Shown piece after piece: positions 36,055 through 45,925 of a DNA stretch of 64,000 nucleotides. Source of the DNA: Methylophaga sp. (lineage in GTDB: Bacteria; Pseudomonadota; Gammaproteobacteria; Nitrosococcales; Methylophagaceae). The position numbers and the translations under genes are program-made. Location: the NCBI RefSeq assembly GCF_009711715.1, contig NZ_VENF01000005.1, forward strand, positions 62,001-126,000. Reading direction: 5' to 3'. Position 1 is the first letter of the stretch. The number at the start of each line of letters is the position of its first letter. Below the pieces are notes generated by a model. The model was not told where the DNA came from, ran no database searches, and saw only the letters and a program-made list of their open reading frames with translations.

Positions 36055-37808
36055 CAGATAACGACGTCGAAATCAGCGCTGTACAGTTGTACAAGCGTCT
36101 GCTGAGCTATGCCAAGCCCTACTGGCGCGCCTTTGTGGCGGTGGTGCTGGCCATGATCGTTTACGCCGGCACCGAAACCGGTGTCGCCATGGTCATGAAG
36201 CCGCTGATGGATCAGGGCTTTGTTGAACGCGACCCGGATATCATCCAGTTAATTCCTCTGGCCATTATTGGCCTGTTTCTGGTGCGCGGTCTGGCAGATT
36301 TCTTCACCACTTATGGTCTGGGCTGGATTGCCCGCAATGTGATCAAGACGCTGCGCGAGCAGATGTTCAACAAGCTGCTGGTATTACCAGCTCCATTTTA
36401 TGATCACAGCACCTCGGGCCAGCTGATGTCGAAGCTGGTTTATGACGTTGAACAGGTCGCCTCGGCCGCAACCGATGCTGTACTGACCATTATCCGTGAC
36501 AGCCTGACGATTATCGGTCTGCTGATCTGGATGTTCTATCTCAGCGGCTTTTTATCACTGTTGATTTTCTTCACCGTCCCGTTTATCGCGCTGCTGGTTT
36601 ATTACGTCAGCATTCGCTTTCGCCGCATCAGTAAGCACATCCAGAATTCGATGGGCGATGTCAGCCATGTGTCCGGTGAAATCATCGAAGGTCACCGTGA
36701 AGTCAAAACCTTCGGCGGCCAGGCCTATGAATCAAAACGCTTTGACAGGGTCAATCAGGGCAACCGCCGCCAGCAGATGAAGAAAATCGCCACCGATGCG
36801 GTCAGCCAGCCACTGACTGCACTGATAGCCGCCGTCGGCATGGCGCTGGTTATCTATATCGCGACCCTGCCGCAAATGCTGGACAAGATCACGGTTGGTG
36901 ACTTTATTTCCTTTATCACCGCGATGATGATGCTGCTGACGCCGATGAAACGGCTGACCAAGGTCAACGCCAAATTACAGGCCGGTATCGCCGCCGCCGA
37001 AAGTATTTTTAAACTGCTGGATGAACGGCCGGAAGTGGATGACGGCCAGCGTCGGCTGGAACGCGCCGAGGGCCGTATTGAATACCGCGATGTCAGTTTC
37101 AGCTACAACGAAAACAAAGGCCGCGTGCTGAGTCATATTAATTTCATTGCCAAACCGGGCCAGACTATTGCCTTTGTGGGTCATTCAGGCAGCGGTAAAA
37201 CAACGCTGGTGAGCCTGCTGGCGCGTTTTTACAATGTCCGTGACGGCCAGATTCTGATTGATGATATCGACATCAATGAACTTAAGCTCGCCGATTTAAG
37301 GCGTCAGATTTCACTGGTCAACCAGCAGGTCGTCCTGTTCAACGACAGCATTGCCAACAATATCCGCTATGGTTTGCCGGGCGAAATCAGTGAGCAGACG
37401 ATTATCGATGCCGCCAAATCCGCCCATGCCTGGGACTTTATCCAGCGACTGCCAGAAGGATTGCAGACCCAGGTTGGGGAAAACGGCGTGTTACTCTCCG
37501 GTGGCCAGCGTCAGCGACTGGCGATTGCCCGCGCCCTGCTGCGCGATTCACCGATTCTGATTCTGGACGAAGCCACGTCAGCGCTGGACACCGAGGCAGA
37601 AAGACATATTCAGGCGGCGCTGGAACACCTGATGCAGCAGCGAACCACGCTGGTGATTGCCCACCGCTTATCAACGATTGAAAAAGCGGATCTGATTGTG
37701 GTGATGCATAACGGTGAAATTATGGAAACCGGCACCCACAGCGAATTACTGGCCAAAGGCAGTCATTACGCCGAACTGCACCGTCTGCAATTTCAGGAGC
37801 AGGCGTAA
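36051..37808 (+). CDS. msbA: Lipid A export ABC transporter MsbA
   Basis: MsbA (585 aa) flips lipid A-core across the inner membrane. Six transmembrane helices precede an ATPase domain with Walker A GHSGSGKT (377-384), signature LLSGGQRQR and Walker B ILILDEATSALD. FGGQAYESKRF in the coupling region is typical of MsbA. It overlaps exbD by 4 bp and is followed 5 bp later by lpxK, its usual partner. Confidence 0.96.
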   Translation: MTDNDVEISAVQLYKRLLSYAKPYWRAFVAVVLAMIVYAGTETGVAMVMKPLMDQGFVERDPDIIQLIPLAIIGLFLVRGLADFFTTYGLGWIARNVIKTLREQMFNKLLVLPAPFYDHSTSGQLMSKLVYDVEQVASAATDAVLTIIRDSLTIIGLLIWMFYLSGFLSLLIFFTVPFIALLVYYVSIRFRRISKHIQNSMGDVSHVSGEIIEGHREVKTFGGQAYESKRFDRVNQGNRRQQMKKIATDAVSQPLTALIAAVGMALVIYIATLPQMLDKITVGDFISFITAMMMLLTPMKRLTKVNAKLQAGIAAAESIFKLLDERPEVDDGQRRLERAEGRIEYRDVSFSYNENKGRVLSHINFIAKPGQTIAFVGHSGSGKTTLVSLLARFYNVRDGQILIDDIDINELKLADLRRQISLVNQQVVLFNDSIANNIRYGLPGEISEQTIIDAAKSAHAWDFIQRLPEGLQTQVGENGVLLSGGQRQRLAIARALLRDSPILILDEATSALDTEAERHIQAALEHLMQQRTTLVIAHRLSTIEKADLIVVMHNGEIMETGTHSELLAKGSHYAELHRLQFQEQA

Positions 37809-37813
37809 GCGCG

Positions 37814-38797
37814 ATGCAATGGCTGAGTAACAGCTGGTACCGATTGCATCCGGTGCGCTGGCTGCTACTGCCACTGAGCCTGCTTTACCGGCTGATTGTC
37901 GCAGCACGCAGAACAGCCTATCAGCGTGGCTGGCTGACCCGACACAAAATGCGGGTGCCCGTCATTGTGGTGGGCAATATCAGTGTCGGCGGTACCGGTA
38001 AAACCCCTTTTGTTTTATGGCTATGTGACCAGCTCAAGCAGGCCGGTTTCAAACCCGGGATTATCAGCCGCGGCTATGGTGGCAAGGCCAGGCATTATCC
38101 ACTGGATGTCACCGCGCAGACGACCACCGCCGAAGCCGGTGACGAACCGGTACTGATTGCCAGACGCAGTGGCTGCCCGGTCGTGGTTGATCCCGATCGC
38201 AGCCGCGCTGCCGTGCATCTGCTCAGTCAACAGGCATGTGATGTCATCATCTCAGATGACGGTCTGCAGCATTACGCGCTCGAACGTGATATTGAAATCT
38301 GTCTGGTCGATAGCCAGCGCCGTTTCGGCAATAAACTGTGCCTGCCGGCGGGCCCGTTACGGGAACCGGTATCACGGCTGCAGTCGGTTAATTTTGTGGT
38401 CTACAACGGTGAAGCGGCCAGTCAGCGTTACCAGATGCAGCTGGAAGCCAGCCACTGGATCAAACTGACCGATCCTGAGCAGCAACTGCCACTCTCAGCT
38501 TTTCAGGCGCAGGAAGTGCATGCCGTGGCCGGCATTGGGCATCCGCAACGCTTCTTCGACTTATTGTGTGAGCATGAGATCATTGTGCATCCGCATGCTT
38601 TTGATGATCACCATGATTTCAGCGCCGGTGACCTGGACTTTGGCGATGAATTGCCGGTACTGATGACCGAGAAGGATGCGGTAAAATGTCAGGCATTCGC
38701 CCATCCGCATCACTGGTATCTGCCGGTGACGGCCCGCATTGATGACAGCCTGGCGCAAGCCATTGTGAACAAACTAAAGGACCCTACTGATGGATAA
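37814..38797 (+). CDS. lpxK: Tetraacyldisaccharide 4'-kinase LpxK
   Basis: LpxK (327 aa) adds the 4'-phosphate in lipid A synthesis. An N-terminal membrane-associated helix precedes the P-loop [13 protein letters not shown], with K63 and T64. [22 protein letters not shown] and LPAGPLREP follow. It overlaps the small YcaR-like gene by 8 bp. Confidence 0.96.
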   Translation: MQWLSNSWYRLHPVRWLLLPLSLLYRLIVAARRTAYQRGWLTRHKMRVPVIVVGNISVGGTGKTPFVLWLCDQLKQAGFKPGIISRGYGGKARHYPLDVTAQTTTAEAGDEPVLIARRSGCPVVVDPDRSRAAVHLLSQQACDVIISDDGLQHYALERDIEICLVDSQRRFGNKLCLPAGPLREPVSRLQSVNFVVYNGEAASQRYQMQLEASHWIKLTDPEQQLPLSAFQAQEVHAVAGIGHPQRFFDLLCEHEIIVHPHAFDDHHDFSAGDLDFGDELPVLMTEKDAVKCQAFAHPHHWYLPVTARIDDSLAQAIVNKLKDPTDG

Positions 38798-38969
38798 TGC
38801 CTTACTGGAAATTCTGGCCTGTCCCGCCTGCAAAAGCAGCCTCCATTACAACAAAGCCCGTCAGGAACTGGTCTGTCGTGGTTGCAGACTTGCTTATCCT
38901 ATCCGTGATGATATTCCGGTCATGCTGACCGAAGAAGCCCGCGAACTGGCCGCAGACGAAGAGATTTAA
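38790..38969 (+). CDS. YcaR/Trm112-like small zinc protein
   Basis: This 59-aa ORF has the Trm112 pattern: [14 protein letters not shown], then [20 protein letters not shown]. Four cysteines (C11, C14, C29, C32) form a probable zinc knuckle; E. coli YcaR keeps only some of them. The lpxK-ycaR-kdsB order is widely conserved. It overlaps lpxK by 8 bp and is 6 bp before kdsB. Trm112 activates methyltransferases in eukaryotes; the bacterial role is unknown. Confidence 0.92.
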   Translation: MDNALLEILACPACKSSLHYNKARQELVCRGCRLAYPIRDDIPVMLTEEARELAADEEI

Positions 38970-38975
38970 GCCTGA

Positions 38976-39731
38976 ATGAGTTTTAAAATCGTGATTCCGG
39001 CCCGCTATGCATCGAGCCGACTGCCGGGTAAGCCTTTGCTGGATATTGCCGGCAAGCCAATGATTCAGCATGTGTATGACCGCGCCTGTGAAAGTGACGC
39101 CGCGGCGGTCATTATCGCGACCGATGACCAGCGGATTGCTGACGCTGCCACTGGTTTCGGTGCCGATGTCTGCTGGACCTCGGATCAACATCGCTCCGGC
39201 ACTGACCGTCTGGCTGAAGTTGCCCACAACCGCGACTTTGCCGATGAAGATATTGTCATCAACGTACAGGGTGATGAACCCTGTCTGCCCGCACTGTTAA
39301 TTAACCAGGTGGCCGCCGATCTGGCACAGCATAGAGATGCCGATATGGCCTCGCTGTTCAGTCGTATCGAACAGGAAAAACAGGTTTTTGACCCGAATGT
39401 GGTGAAAGTGGTGATGGATGGTAGTGGCTATGCGCTGTATTTCAGCCGGGCGCCTATTCCCTGGATGCGTGATCACTTCAATAGCGATTCGGCCTTACCG
39501 CCGGAGTTGCCACATTATCGGCATATCGGCCTGTATGGCTATCGAGCTTCATTTCTTAAACATTATGCCGCGCTGACGCCCTGCCTGCTGGAAACCGAGG
39601 AATCACTGGAGCAACTGAGAGCCCTGTTCCATGGTAAGAAGATTCATATGACCGAAGCACTGATCAGTGCCGGCCATGGTGTCGATACCGAAGCCGACCT
39701 AGTCGCGGTCAGGAAGATACTGGCTGAGTAG
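38976..39731 (+). CDS. kdsB: CMP-KDO synthetase KdsB
   Basis: KdsB (251 aa) activates KDO with CTP for LPS inner-core synthesis. Signatures are IPARYASSRLPGKPLLDIAG, QHRSGTDRLAEV, VNVQGDEP... read here as INVQGDEP, and HIGLYGYRASFLKHY. The last 33 bp overlap the convergent hypothetical gene. Confidence 0.97.
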   Translation: MSFKIVIPARYASSRLPGKPLLDIAGKPMIQHVYDRACESDAAAVIIATDDQRIADAATGFGADVCWTSDQHRSGTDRLAEVAHNRDFADEDIVINVQGDEPCLPALLINQVAADLAQHRDADMASLFSRIEQEKQVFDPNVVKVVMDGSGYALYFSRAPIPWMRDHFNSDSALPPELPHYRHIGLYGYRASFLKHYAALTPCLLETEESLEQLRALFHGKKIHMTEALISAGHGVDTEADLVAVRKILAE

Positions 39732-39992
39732 CTCATCCAGCCCTGCTGCCACCAGTTCGGCGTGCAGATTGCCTTCACCGTCGAACACCGGCAGGGTATA
39801 AGTTACCGGCACCGTACGATGCCCCTCCCCATACTGGGTTGGCTGGATATCATGGTTGTTTTCCAGTACCTGTAGTACCAGTTGGCAACCATCCAGCAAC
39901 TCTATGATTTCACAGCGATGCTGATGATAAGTGACCTGCTGGCCGATTAAGGCCAGCAGATTTTCACAGGGAATATCACTTTTCCTGGTCAT
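39699..39992 (-). CDS. Unrecognised 97-aa protein coupled to rne
   Basis: I do not recognise this protein. From ATG 39992 it reads [20 protein letters not shown], then [20 protein letters not shown] and [15 protein letters not shown] with one residue changed (TLPVF). It has no signal or membrane segment and looks like a compact beta-rich domain. It overlaps the last 17 bp of rne and the last 33 bp of kdsB, so it is probably translated by coupling from rne. An upstream ATG at 40049 lies deeper in rne and is less likely. Confidence 0.65.
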   Translation of the reverse strand: MTRKSDIPCENLLALIGQQVTYHQHRCEIIELLDGCQLVLQVLENNHDIQPTQYGEGHRTVPVTYTLPVFDGEGNLHAELVAAGLDELLSQYLPDRD

Positions 39993-42468
39993 GAGATACC
40001 GCACTCGCTTCGGATTTGGCCTTGGATTTCTCTTCCTTGCCATTATCATCCGATGCGGTGTTTTTTTCTACACCTGTATCCCGCGGTTTACGCTCAGCTT
40101 TTTCTTTTGCAGGCGGTGTCCTCTTATCGTCATCGGATGACGAAGCCTTGTCCTGCTTGCTGGCAGACGGCGGGTTGTCTTGTTTGCCCTCTGCTACCGG
40201 CTTGCTGTCGGTTGAAGCCGACTTGGTTTTGCTGTCATCAGAACCGGCGCTGTTGTCCTTGTTCTCACCGGTGCGGCGACGGCGATTACTGCTGCCAGCC
40301 GAAGATGAGCGCGTGCGCTTCGGTTTGCTTGCAGGGACCTTATTGCCATCAATCTCAGGTTCCTTATCCTGCTTGACCAGGTTACCGTTTATCTCCGGTT
40401 CAGGCTCAGGGATCGCATTACCGTTGATCTCGGGTTTAGGCTCCGGCGGCACGTTGCCTTTCTCCTGCTCCTGCCTGATAGCCTGATCGGCGGTTTCCGG
40501 ACGAGAACGACGGCGACGACCGCCACGACGTGAACGGCGTCCGTTAGTGCCGCGTGGCTTGCCATTATCCTCAGTGTCTGGCTGTGGTTTGTTGCTTTCC
40601 GTCGCGGTTTTCTTCTCCTCAGACTTCTTGACCTCATCAGCACCATCCTGACTATCAGGACGACGACGTGGCTTGCGACGGTCACTGCCGCCACGGCTGC
40701 CGCGAGTGGCATTACGATTCTGAGGTCGACCGGGCTTTTTCTGTTCCGGCTTCTTGTCTTTGGTTTTGTCGTCTTCTTCCACTTCTGGTTTACCGGTCAG
40801 TACATTCAGCAATCGTTTAAGCAAGCTCGGTTTCTGCTGCTCTTCCTTTTCACGCGTGATCACGGGTGCCGGCGCTGCCGGTGAAATACCGGTGACGGCC
40901 GGTTGCTCCATGGTCGGTTTGTCACGCAGCACGACGGGCGTTTCCAGCTCCGGCGTGGTGATCATTTCATGGCTCACCTGCTGACGGACATTACCGTCCT
41001 TGATGCGCTCGATATCGTAATGCGGTGTTTCCAGGTGCGGGTTCGGGATCAGCACGATCTTCACGTTGTGACGTTGTTCAATCGCCTCGATCTGCATCCG
41101 TTTATCGTTAAGGATAAATGTCGCGACCGGTACCGGCAGTTGCACCACCAGTTGGGTAATTTTGTCTTTAGTCGCTTCTTCCTCAACCAGTCGCAGGACC
41201 GCAAGGCCCAGAGACTCAACACCACGGACATGACCGAGACCGGCGCAACGCGGGCAGATTTCCTGATGCGCTTCACCCAGCGCGGGGCGCAGGCGTTGAC
41301 GCGACATTTCCAACAGACCGAAACGTGAGATGCGGCCCACCTGTACCCGGGCACGGTCAGCTTTGAGATGTTCGCGCAGCCGGTTCTCTACTTCACGCTG
41401 ATTGCGGCTCGGGCCCATATCGATAAAGTCGATAACCACCAGGCCGCCCAGATCACGTAAACGCAGCTGACGGGCGATTTCTTCGGCCGCTTCCAGGTTG
41501 GTGTTCAGCGCAGTTTCTTCGATATCACCACCCTTGTTGGCGCGGGCCGAGTTCACATCAATCGAAATCAGGGCTTCGGTAGGGTCAATAACGAGTGCGC
41601 CACCGGAGGGCAGTCTGACTTCATGGCGGAAGGCGCTTTCAATCTGACTTTCCACCTGATAGCGGGTGAATAGTGGCACCTTGTCCTGATAGAGCTTGAA
41701 TTTATTCAGTTCATGCGGCATCACCATGCGCATAAAGTCGTAACCGGTCTGGTAAACCTCGGGAGAATCCACCAGGATTTCACCGATGTCTTTACGCAGA
41801 TAGTCGCGCAGCGCACGGATAATGATGTTGCTTTCCTGATAGACCAGAAACGGCGCACTGCGGTCCTTGGTGGCAACATCAATCGCGGTCCACAATTGCA
41901 GCAGGTACTCCAGATCCCACTGCAGTTCTTCCGGCTGTTTACCGACCCCGGCAGTACGGACAATCATGCCCATATCATCAGGCACTTCCAGATGACGCAG
42001 TGTTTCCTGCAACTCGGCACGATCATCGCCTTCGATGCGGCGGGAAATACCCCCCGCACGCGGGCTGTTGGGCATCAGAACCAGATAACGGCCGGCCAGG
42101 CTGATAAAGGTGGTCAGCGCAGCGCCTTTGTTACCGCGTTCTTCTTTCTCGATTTGGACGACCAGTTCCTGGCCGACAGAAAGCACATCCTGAACATTGA
42201 TGCGGCCGCTGTCGTCACCGCCATCACGCTTCTTGAAATAAGTTTTGGCGATTTCCTTCAGCGGCAAAAAACCCTGACGTTCTGAACCGTAATCAACGAA
42301 TACGGCTTCAAGACTGGGTTTTACGCGGGTTATTTTTCCTTTATAGATATTGCCTTTTTTCTGTTCCCTTGAAGGGGTATCGATATCCAAGTCAAACAGG
42401 CGCTGGCCATCGACCATTGCCACACGCAACTCTTCTGAATGGGTTGCGTTAATTAAAATTCGTTTCAT
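39976..42468 (-). CDS. rne: Ribonuclease E
   Basis: RNase E (830 aa) is the main mRNA-decay endonuclease. The catalytic half has an S1 domain ([20 protein letters not shown]), the metal-binding ISIDVNS and VVIDFIDMG, and zinc-link cysteines C405/C408 (CPRC). The tail from about 520 is disordered and rich in Lys/Arg/Glu, with an arginine-rich block and three PEI(N/D)GN repeats; it should scaffold a degradosome. The SD (GAGG) lies inside an 18-bp palindrome directly upstream. Confidence 0.96.
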   Translation of the reverse strand: MKRILINATHSEELRVAMVDGQRLFDLDIDTPSREQKKGNIYKGKITRVKPSLEAVFVDYGSERQGFLPLKEIAKTYFKKRDGGDDSGRINVQDVLSVGQELVVQIEKEERGNKGAALTTFISLAGRYLVLMPNSPRAGGISRRIEGDDRAELQETLRHLEVPDDMGMIVRTAGVGKQPEELQWDLEYLLQLWTAIDVATKDRSAPFLVYQESNIIIRALRDYLRKDIGEILVDSPEVYQTGYDFMRMVMPHELNKFKLYQDKVPLFTRYQVESQIESAFRHEVRLPSGGALVIDPTEALISIDVNSARANKGGDIEETALNTNLEAAEEIARQLRLRDLGGLVVIDFIDMGPSRNQREVENRLREHLKADRARVQVGRISRFGLLEMSRQRLRPALGEAHQEICPRCAGLGHVRGVESLGLAVLRLVEEEATKDKITQLVVQLPVPVATFILNDKRMQIEAIEQRHNVKIVLIPNPHLETPHYDIERIKDGNVRQQVSHEMITTPELETPVVLRDKPTMEQPAVTGISPAAPAPVITREKEEQQKPSLLKRLLNVLTGKPEVEEDDKTKDKKPEQKKPGRPQNRNATRGSRGGSDRRKPRRRPDSQDGADEVKKSEEKKTATESNKPQPDTEDNGKPRGTNGRRSRRGGRRRRSRPETADQAIRQEQEKGNVPPEPKPEINGNAIPEPEPEINGNLVKQDKEPEIDGNKVPASKPKRTRSSSAGSSNRRRRTGENKDNSAGSDDSKTKSASTDSKPVAEGKQDNPPSASKQDKASSSDDDKRTPPAKEKAERKPRDTGVEKNTASDDNGKEEKSKAKSEASAVSHDQEK

Positions 42469-43158
42469 GCATTAACCTCAAATTTGAGGTTCCGGCATGT
42501 CCTGCCGCACACCACTAGATGTGGACGCTGGGCCAGTTGGGCCGACAGAGCGACGTTGTCTGTGTCAGTAATTAATTATTGGTGTTATTTTTCATTCATG
42601 TGCCCTCCGTCAGGCCATGATTTCCCGGTTCAATTCTTTGTCGATCGCAATAGGGTTCTGCGATATCACTGTCGTTCGCGGTTAAATCCAAAACCGTCGA
42701 GTCGTAAATTAATTACTTATGTCGTCTTGTCTGTTGCGCCTTTCTATTTCTTTCTGATGGCAATCAAGACATGGGAACCTGATGTTCTTCACGGACTCCC
42801 GATGAGTCCACCTGCTGAACCCCTGTTCAGCTGAATCGTATTTCTTTTCCGGGCGCCGCATCGACCTTGATGGAGGGAGCGACGCAATATTAGGTCTTCG
42901 TGGCCGAAGTCAGTATACTGAGCTCATTTTACACACGGACCAACGGTCGAATATAGCAGCCTCTTGCCCACACAGCAACTGCTAATTTGACGGGCCACGG
43001 CCGGCTGAGGATGCAGACCTCATCCGCATGCTGCTCAGGCTGTTTTGGCCGGTTTTATTGGCCGTCATTCTGTAGAATACACACATCATAAATTTTCCCC
43101 TCGTCGCTGGCAAAATGTCGTGGCTGAGGACAGCGACAACTTTGACAGAAACCCCACC
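42469..43158. other. rne leader and rne-rluC divergent regulatory region (no gene)
   Basis: About 690 bp without a credible gene. On the minus strand it should hold a long rne leader: hairpins at 42814-42831 (GCTGAAC/GTTCAGC) and 42793-42809 (GGACTC/GAGTCC), and the SD palindrome at 42474-42491. A TATACT lies in the palindrome CAGTATACTG at 42911-42920 and could be the rne -10. The rluC promoter should lie near 43045-43100. A 116-codon plus-strand ORF at 42484-42834 looks spurious. Confidence 0.55.
42474..42491 (-). promoter_or_regulatory. SD-sequestering palindrome before rne
   Basis: AACCTCAAATTTGAGGTT is a perfect 18-nt palindrome. In the rne mRNA its 3' arm contains GAGG, 7 nt before the ATG, so a 7-bp hairpin with a 4-nt loop would hide the ribosome-binding site. 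E. coli rne is autoregulated through its leader; a comparable control is inferred here. Confidence 0.55.
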
Positions 43159-44115
43159 ATGACCGCCCATAAACCGCAGTCGCAAAAAGTTCAGTTTATC
43201 GAAATCGATGCCAATCAGGCCGGGCAGCGCATTGATAATTTCCTGCTCAGCCTCGAGAAAGGTGTACCCAAGAGCCGGATATACCGTGCGCTGCGCAAGG
43301 GCGAAGTACGTGTCAACAAAGGCCGCATCAAGCAGACATACAAGCTGCAGCCCGGGGATGTGGTTCGGGTCCCCCCGCTGCGGGTCACTGAAAAAAGCGC
43401 ACCGGATACTATCAGTGAGTCGCTGAAACAGGCGCTGCTCGCCAGTATTCTGTTTGAAGATGACAGCATGCTGGTTATCAATAAACCTTCCGGGCTGGCT
43501 GTACATGCTGGCAGCCAGATTCAGCTGGGTCTGATTGAAGCCTTGCGGGTTATCAAACCGGCACAGGCTTTTCTGGAGTTGGTGCACAGGCTGGATCGTG
43601 ATACCTCCGGCTGCCTGATGCTGGCAAAAACCCGCGAGAGCCTGCTGAACCTGCAACAACAGATGCTGTCTGATAATATCGATAAGCGCTACCTCACCCT
43701 GCTCAAGGGCACATTGAGCAACGATGAACAACTGGTAGAACAACCACTACAGAAAAATACCCTGTCATCCGGTGAGCGTATGGTCGTGGTCGATCCGGTT
43801 GGCAAAAAGGCTAAAACCCTGTTTCTGCAGCGGCAGCGGCTACCGATGGCACAACTGACTGAAGTCAAATTGTTTACTGGCCGTACTCATCAGATTCGTG
43901 TCCATGCCGCCTGGCTTGGACATCCCGTGGCCGGCGATGACAAATATGGCGACCGCGAATTCAACAAAACGCTGAAGAATTACGGTCTCAAACGCCTGTT
44001 CCTGCATGCCTGGCGACTGGGCATCAAACACCCGCTGAGCGGTGAGCCGCTGCAACTGGAGGCACCGCTGCCAGACAATCTCAAAATCGTCATAGAAAAT
44101 CTGCAAGCCACATGA
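43159..44115 (+). CDS. rluC: 23S rRNA pseudouridine synthase RluC
   Basis: RluC (318 aa) makes pseudouridines at 955, 2504 and 2580 of 23S rRNA. An S4 domain (GQRIDNFLLSLEKGVPKSRI, VRVNKGRIKQTYKL) precedes the catalytic domain with ELVHRLDRDTSGCLMLAK (catalytic Asp) and GRTHQIRVHAAWLGHPV. I use ATG 43159, giving 318 aa against 319 in E. coli; the frame is open further upstream. Divergent from rne, as in E. coli. It overlaps the next gene by 4 bp. Confidence 0.95.
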   Translation: MTAHKPQSQKVQFIEIDANQAGQRIDNFLLSLEKGVPKSRIYRALRKGEVRVNKGRIKQTYKLQPGDVVRVPPLRVTEKSAPDTISESLKQALLASILFEDDSMLVINKPSGLAVHAGSQIQLGLIEALRVIKPAQAFLELVHRLDRDTSGCLMLAKTRESLLNLQQQMLSDNIDKRYLTLLKGTLSNDEQLVEQPLQKNTLSSGERMVVVDPVGKKAKTLFLQRQRLPMAQLTEVKLFTGRTHQIRVHAAWLGHPVAGDDKYGDREFNKTLKNYGLKRLFLHAWRLGIKHPLSGEPLQLEAPLPDNLKIVIENLQAT

Positions 44116-44774
44116 GTCAATATCAACTGATTATTTTCGACTGGGACGGGACCCTCATGGACTCCACCGGTCATATCGTCAACTGTATGCGTCAGGCCAT
44201 CACCAGGCTGGAACTGGCACCGCTGGCCGATCATGAGATCAGTCATATCATTGGTCTGGGACTTCACGAAGCAGTGCAGACACTGTATCCGAGCGGTAAT
44301 GATGCGCTCTGGACCAGTCTCGCCGACTGTTACCGGCAGACCTGGCTCAGCAGCCCGGAAGAGACCCCACTGTTTGAAAATGCCCGTGAATTACTGACCA
44401 CACTGGCTGAACAGGATATCTTCCTCGGCGTTGCCACTGGCAAAAGTCGCCGCGGTCTCGACAAGGTGCTCAAGGCCACCGGGCTCGGCGATCATTTTAT
44501 AGCGACCCGCTGCGCCGATGAATGTCACTCCAAACCCCATCCGCAGATGCTGATGGAGTTAATGGACTACACCGGTATCACTGCCGATAAGGCGATTATG
44601 ATCGGTGACACCGAGTTCGATTTGATGATGGCCCGCAATGCCGGTGCTCATGGTCTTGGCATCACGCATGGCGCCCATGATGAAGCCAAGCTGTCAGCCT
44701 GTTCTCCGCAGGCCATCGTGCATGATCTGTATCAAGTTGAGAAATGGTTGCGTCGCACAGCAAAACAGTTCTGA
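44112..44774 (+). CDS. HAD-family phosphatase, phosphoglycolate-phosphatase-like
   Basis: The 220-aa product has HAD motif I IFDWDGTLMDS (D10, D12), motif II in VATGKSR, and motif III/IV KPHPQML...MIGDTEFDLMMARNAG. The substrate is not certain; Gph-like enzymes hydrolyse 2-phosphoglycolate, but this position (rluC-HAD-sppA) is a conserved one in pseudomonads with no assigned substrate. It overlaps rluC by 4 bp. Confidence 0.88.
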   Translation: MSQYQLIIFDWDGTLMDSTGHIVNCMRQAITRLELAPLADHEISHIIGLGLHEAVQTLYPSGNDALWTSLADCYRQTWLSSPEETPLFENARELLTTLAEQDIFLGVATGKSRRGLDKVLKATGLGDHFIATRCADECHSKPHPQMLMELMDYTGITADKAIMIGDTEFDLMMARNAGAHGLGITHGAHDEAKLSACSPQAIVHDLYQVEKWLRRTAKQF

Positions 44775-44807
44775 TATCATGTCAATTTTTGATTCAAGGC
44801 AGAAAAA

Positions 44808-45791
44808 ATGGCGACATTTGGAGATTTCCCGCCCGACAATGGCGATAACAAGCCCCGGAATACAGCCGATGACACCCAATGGGAACGTACTGTCCTGAGA
44901 GACCTGGCATTCGCCGCTATCAAGGAACAGCGAGCAAAACGCCGCTGGGGCTATGTCTTCAAGTTTCTGATTCTGCTTTATCTGGTCGGCTTCATGGTAC
45001 TGGCCTACTCCCCCGGCAAACTGGCTACCGTTGCCGATCCTCATACCGCCATGGTCGACATCCAGGGGATTATTGCTTCGGATGCAGAGGCCAATGCTGA
45101 CGCCATGATCACCGGCATCCGCGAAGCCTTTGAAAGTGAAACCGCTAAAGGCTTAATTCTGCGCCTGAATACACCCGGTGGCAGTCCTGTCCAGGCGGGC
45201 CTTATCAATGACGAAATTCAGCGCCTGCGGGCAGGAAGACCGGACTTCCCGGTCTACGCCGTGGTTCAGGATGTCTGTGCCTCCGGGGGTTACTATATCG
45301 CTGTCGCTGCCGATGAAATTTATGCCGATAAAGCCAGTATTGTCGGCTCTATCGGTGTCCGAATGGACAGTTTCGGCCTGACTGGCCTTATTGATAAAAT
45401 CGGCGTCGAACGACGTTCACTGACCGCCGGCGAACACAAAGCCTTCCTCGACCCATTCCTGCCGATGGAACAGGAAGACATCGAACATGCCCAGCAGATG
45501 CTCGATACTATCCACCAGCAGTTCATTAATGTCGTTAAAGCAGGCCGCGGAGACAAGCTAGCGAACAATGATGACTTGTTCTCCGGTCTGTTCTGGTCCG
45601 GTGAACAGGCGATTGACCTGGGCCTGATTGACGGTTTTGCCGGTACCGGTAAAGTCGCCCGCGAGTTAATTGGTGCCGAAGAAGTGATTGATTACACCCC
45701 TCGACCCAACTATCTGGATCAGTTCGCTGGTAAACTCGGCGCATCGATTGCTAATCTGATGACTGAGAAAGCCAACTGGAGCCTGCAATGA
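44808..45791 (+). CDS. sppA: Signal peptide peptidase SppA (S49, short form)
   Basis: The 327-aa inner-membrane protease has one transmembrane helix (about 48-67) and the S49 catalytic pair: S159 in CASGGYY and K211 in AGEHKAF, spaced 52 residues as in the short Bacillus-type enzyme. LNTPGGSPVQAG and VGSIGV are conserved. It degrades cleaved signal peptides. Its stop overlaps the start of a 45-codon ORF (ATGA). Confidence 0.93.
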   Translation: MATFGDFPPDNGDNKPRNTADDTQWERTVLRDLAFAAIKEQRAKRRWGYVFKFLILLYLVGFMVLAYSPGKLATVADPHTAMVDIQGIIASDAEANADAMITGIREAFESETAKGLILRLNTPGGSPVQAGLINDEIQRLRAGRPDFPVYAVVQDVCASGGYYIAVAADEIYADKASIVGSIGVRMDSFGLTGLIDKIGVERRSLTAGEHKAFLDPFLPMEQEDIEHAQQMLDTIHQQFINVVKAGRGDKLANNDDLFSGLFWSGEQAIDLGLIDGFAGTGKVARELIGAEEVIDYTPRPNYLDQFAGKLGASIANLMTEKANWSLQ

Positions 45792-45925
45792 GTCAGTCAC
45801 CATTGTCAGAAGAAGAACGGAAAAAACGTGAGGAACGGTTTCGCTATGTGGATTTGAACCATCCGCTGATGCAGGTGCTGTTCCAAATGCAATTGCCCGC
45901 AAAAAAACAGCCGGAGCAGCATTGA
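45788..45925 (+). CDS. Small 45-aa protein between sppA and the HDOD gene
   Basis: A 45-codon ORF reads MSQSPLSEEERKKREERFRY, then VDLNHPLMQVLFQMQLPAKK and a short tail. It overlaps sppA by 4 bp (ATGA) and the HDOD gene by 1 bp (TGATG), so both ends show translational coupling, which argues for a real gene. It is charged, soluble and unrecognised. Confidence 0.6.
   Translation: MSQSPLSEEERKKREERFRYVDLNHPLMQVLFQMQLPAKKQPEQH

Noticed and set aside
40016..40486. 156-codon ORF antisense to the rne tail
   Set aside because: Low-complexity Ser/Leu product, the shadow of the repetitive rne tail on the other strand.
42484..42834. 116-codon plus-strand ORF in the rne leader region
   Set aside because: No family resemblance, no ribosome-binding site, and it is antisense to the structured rne leader.
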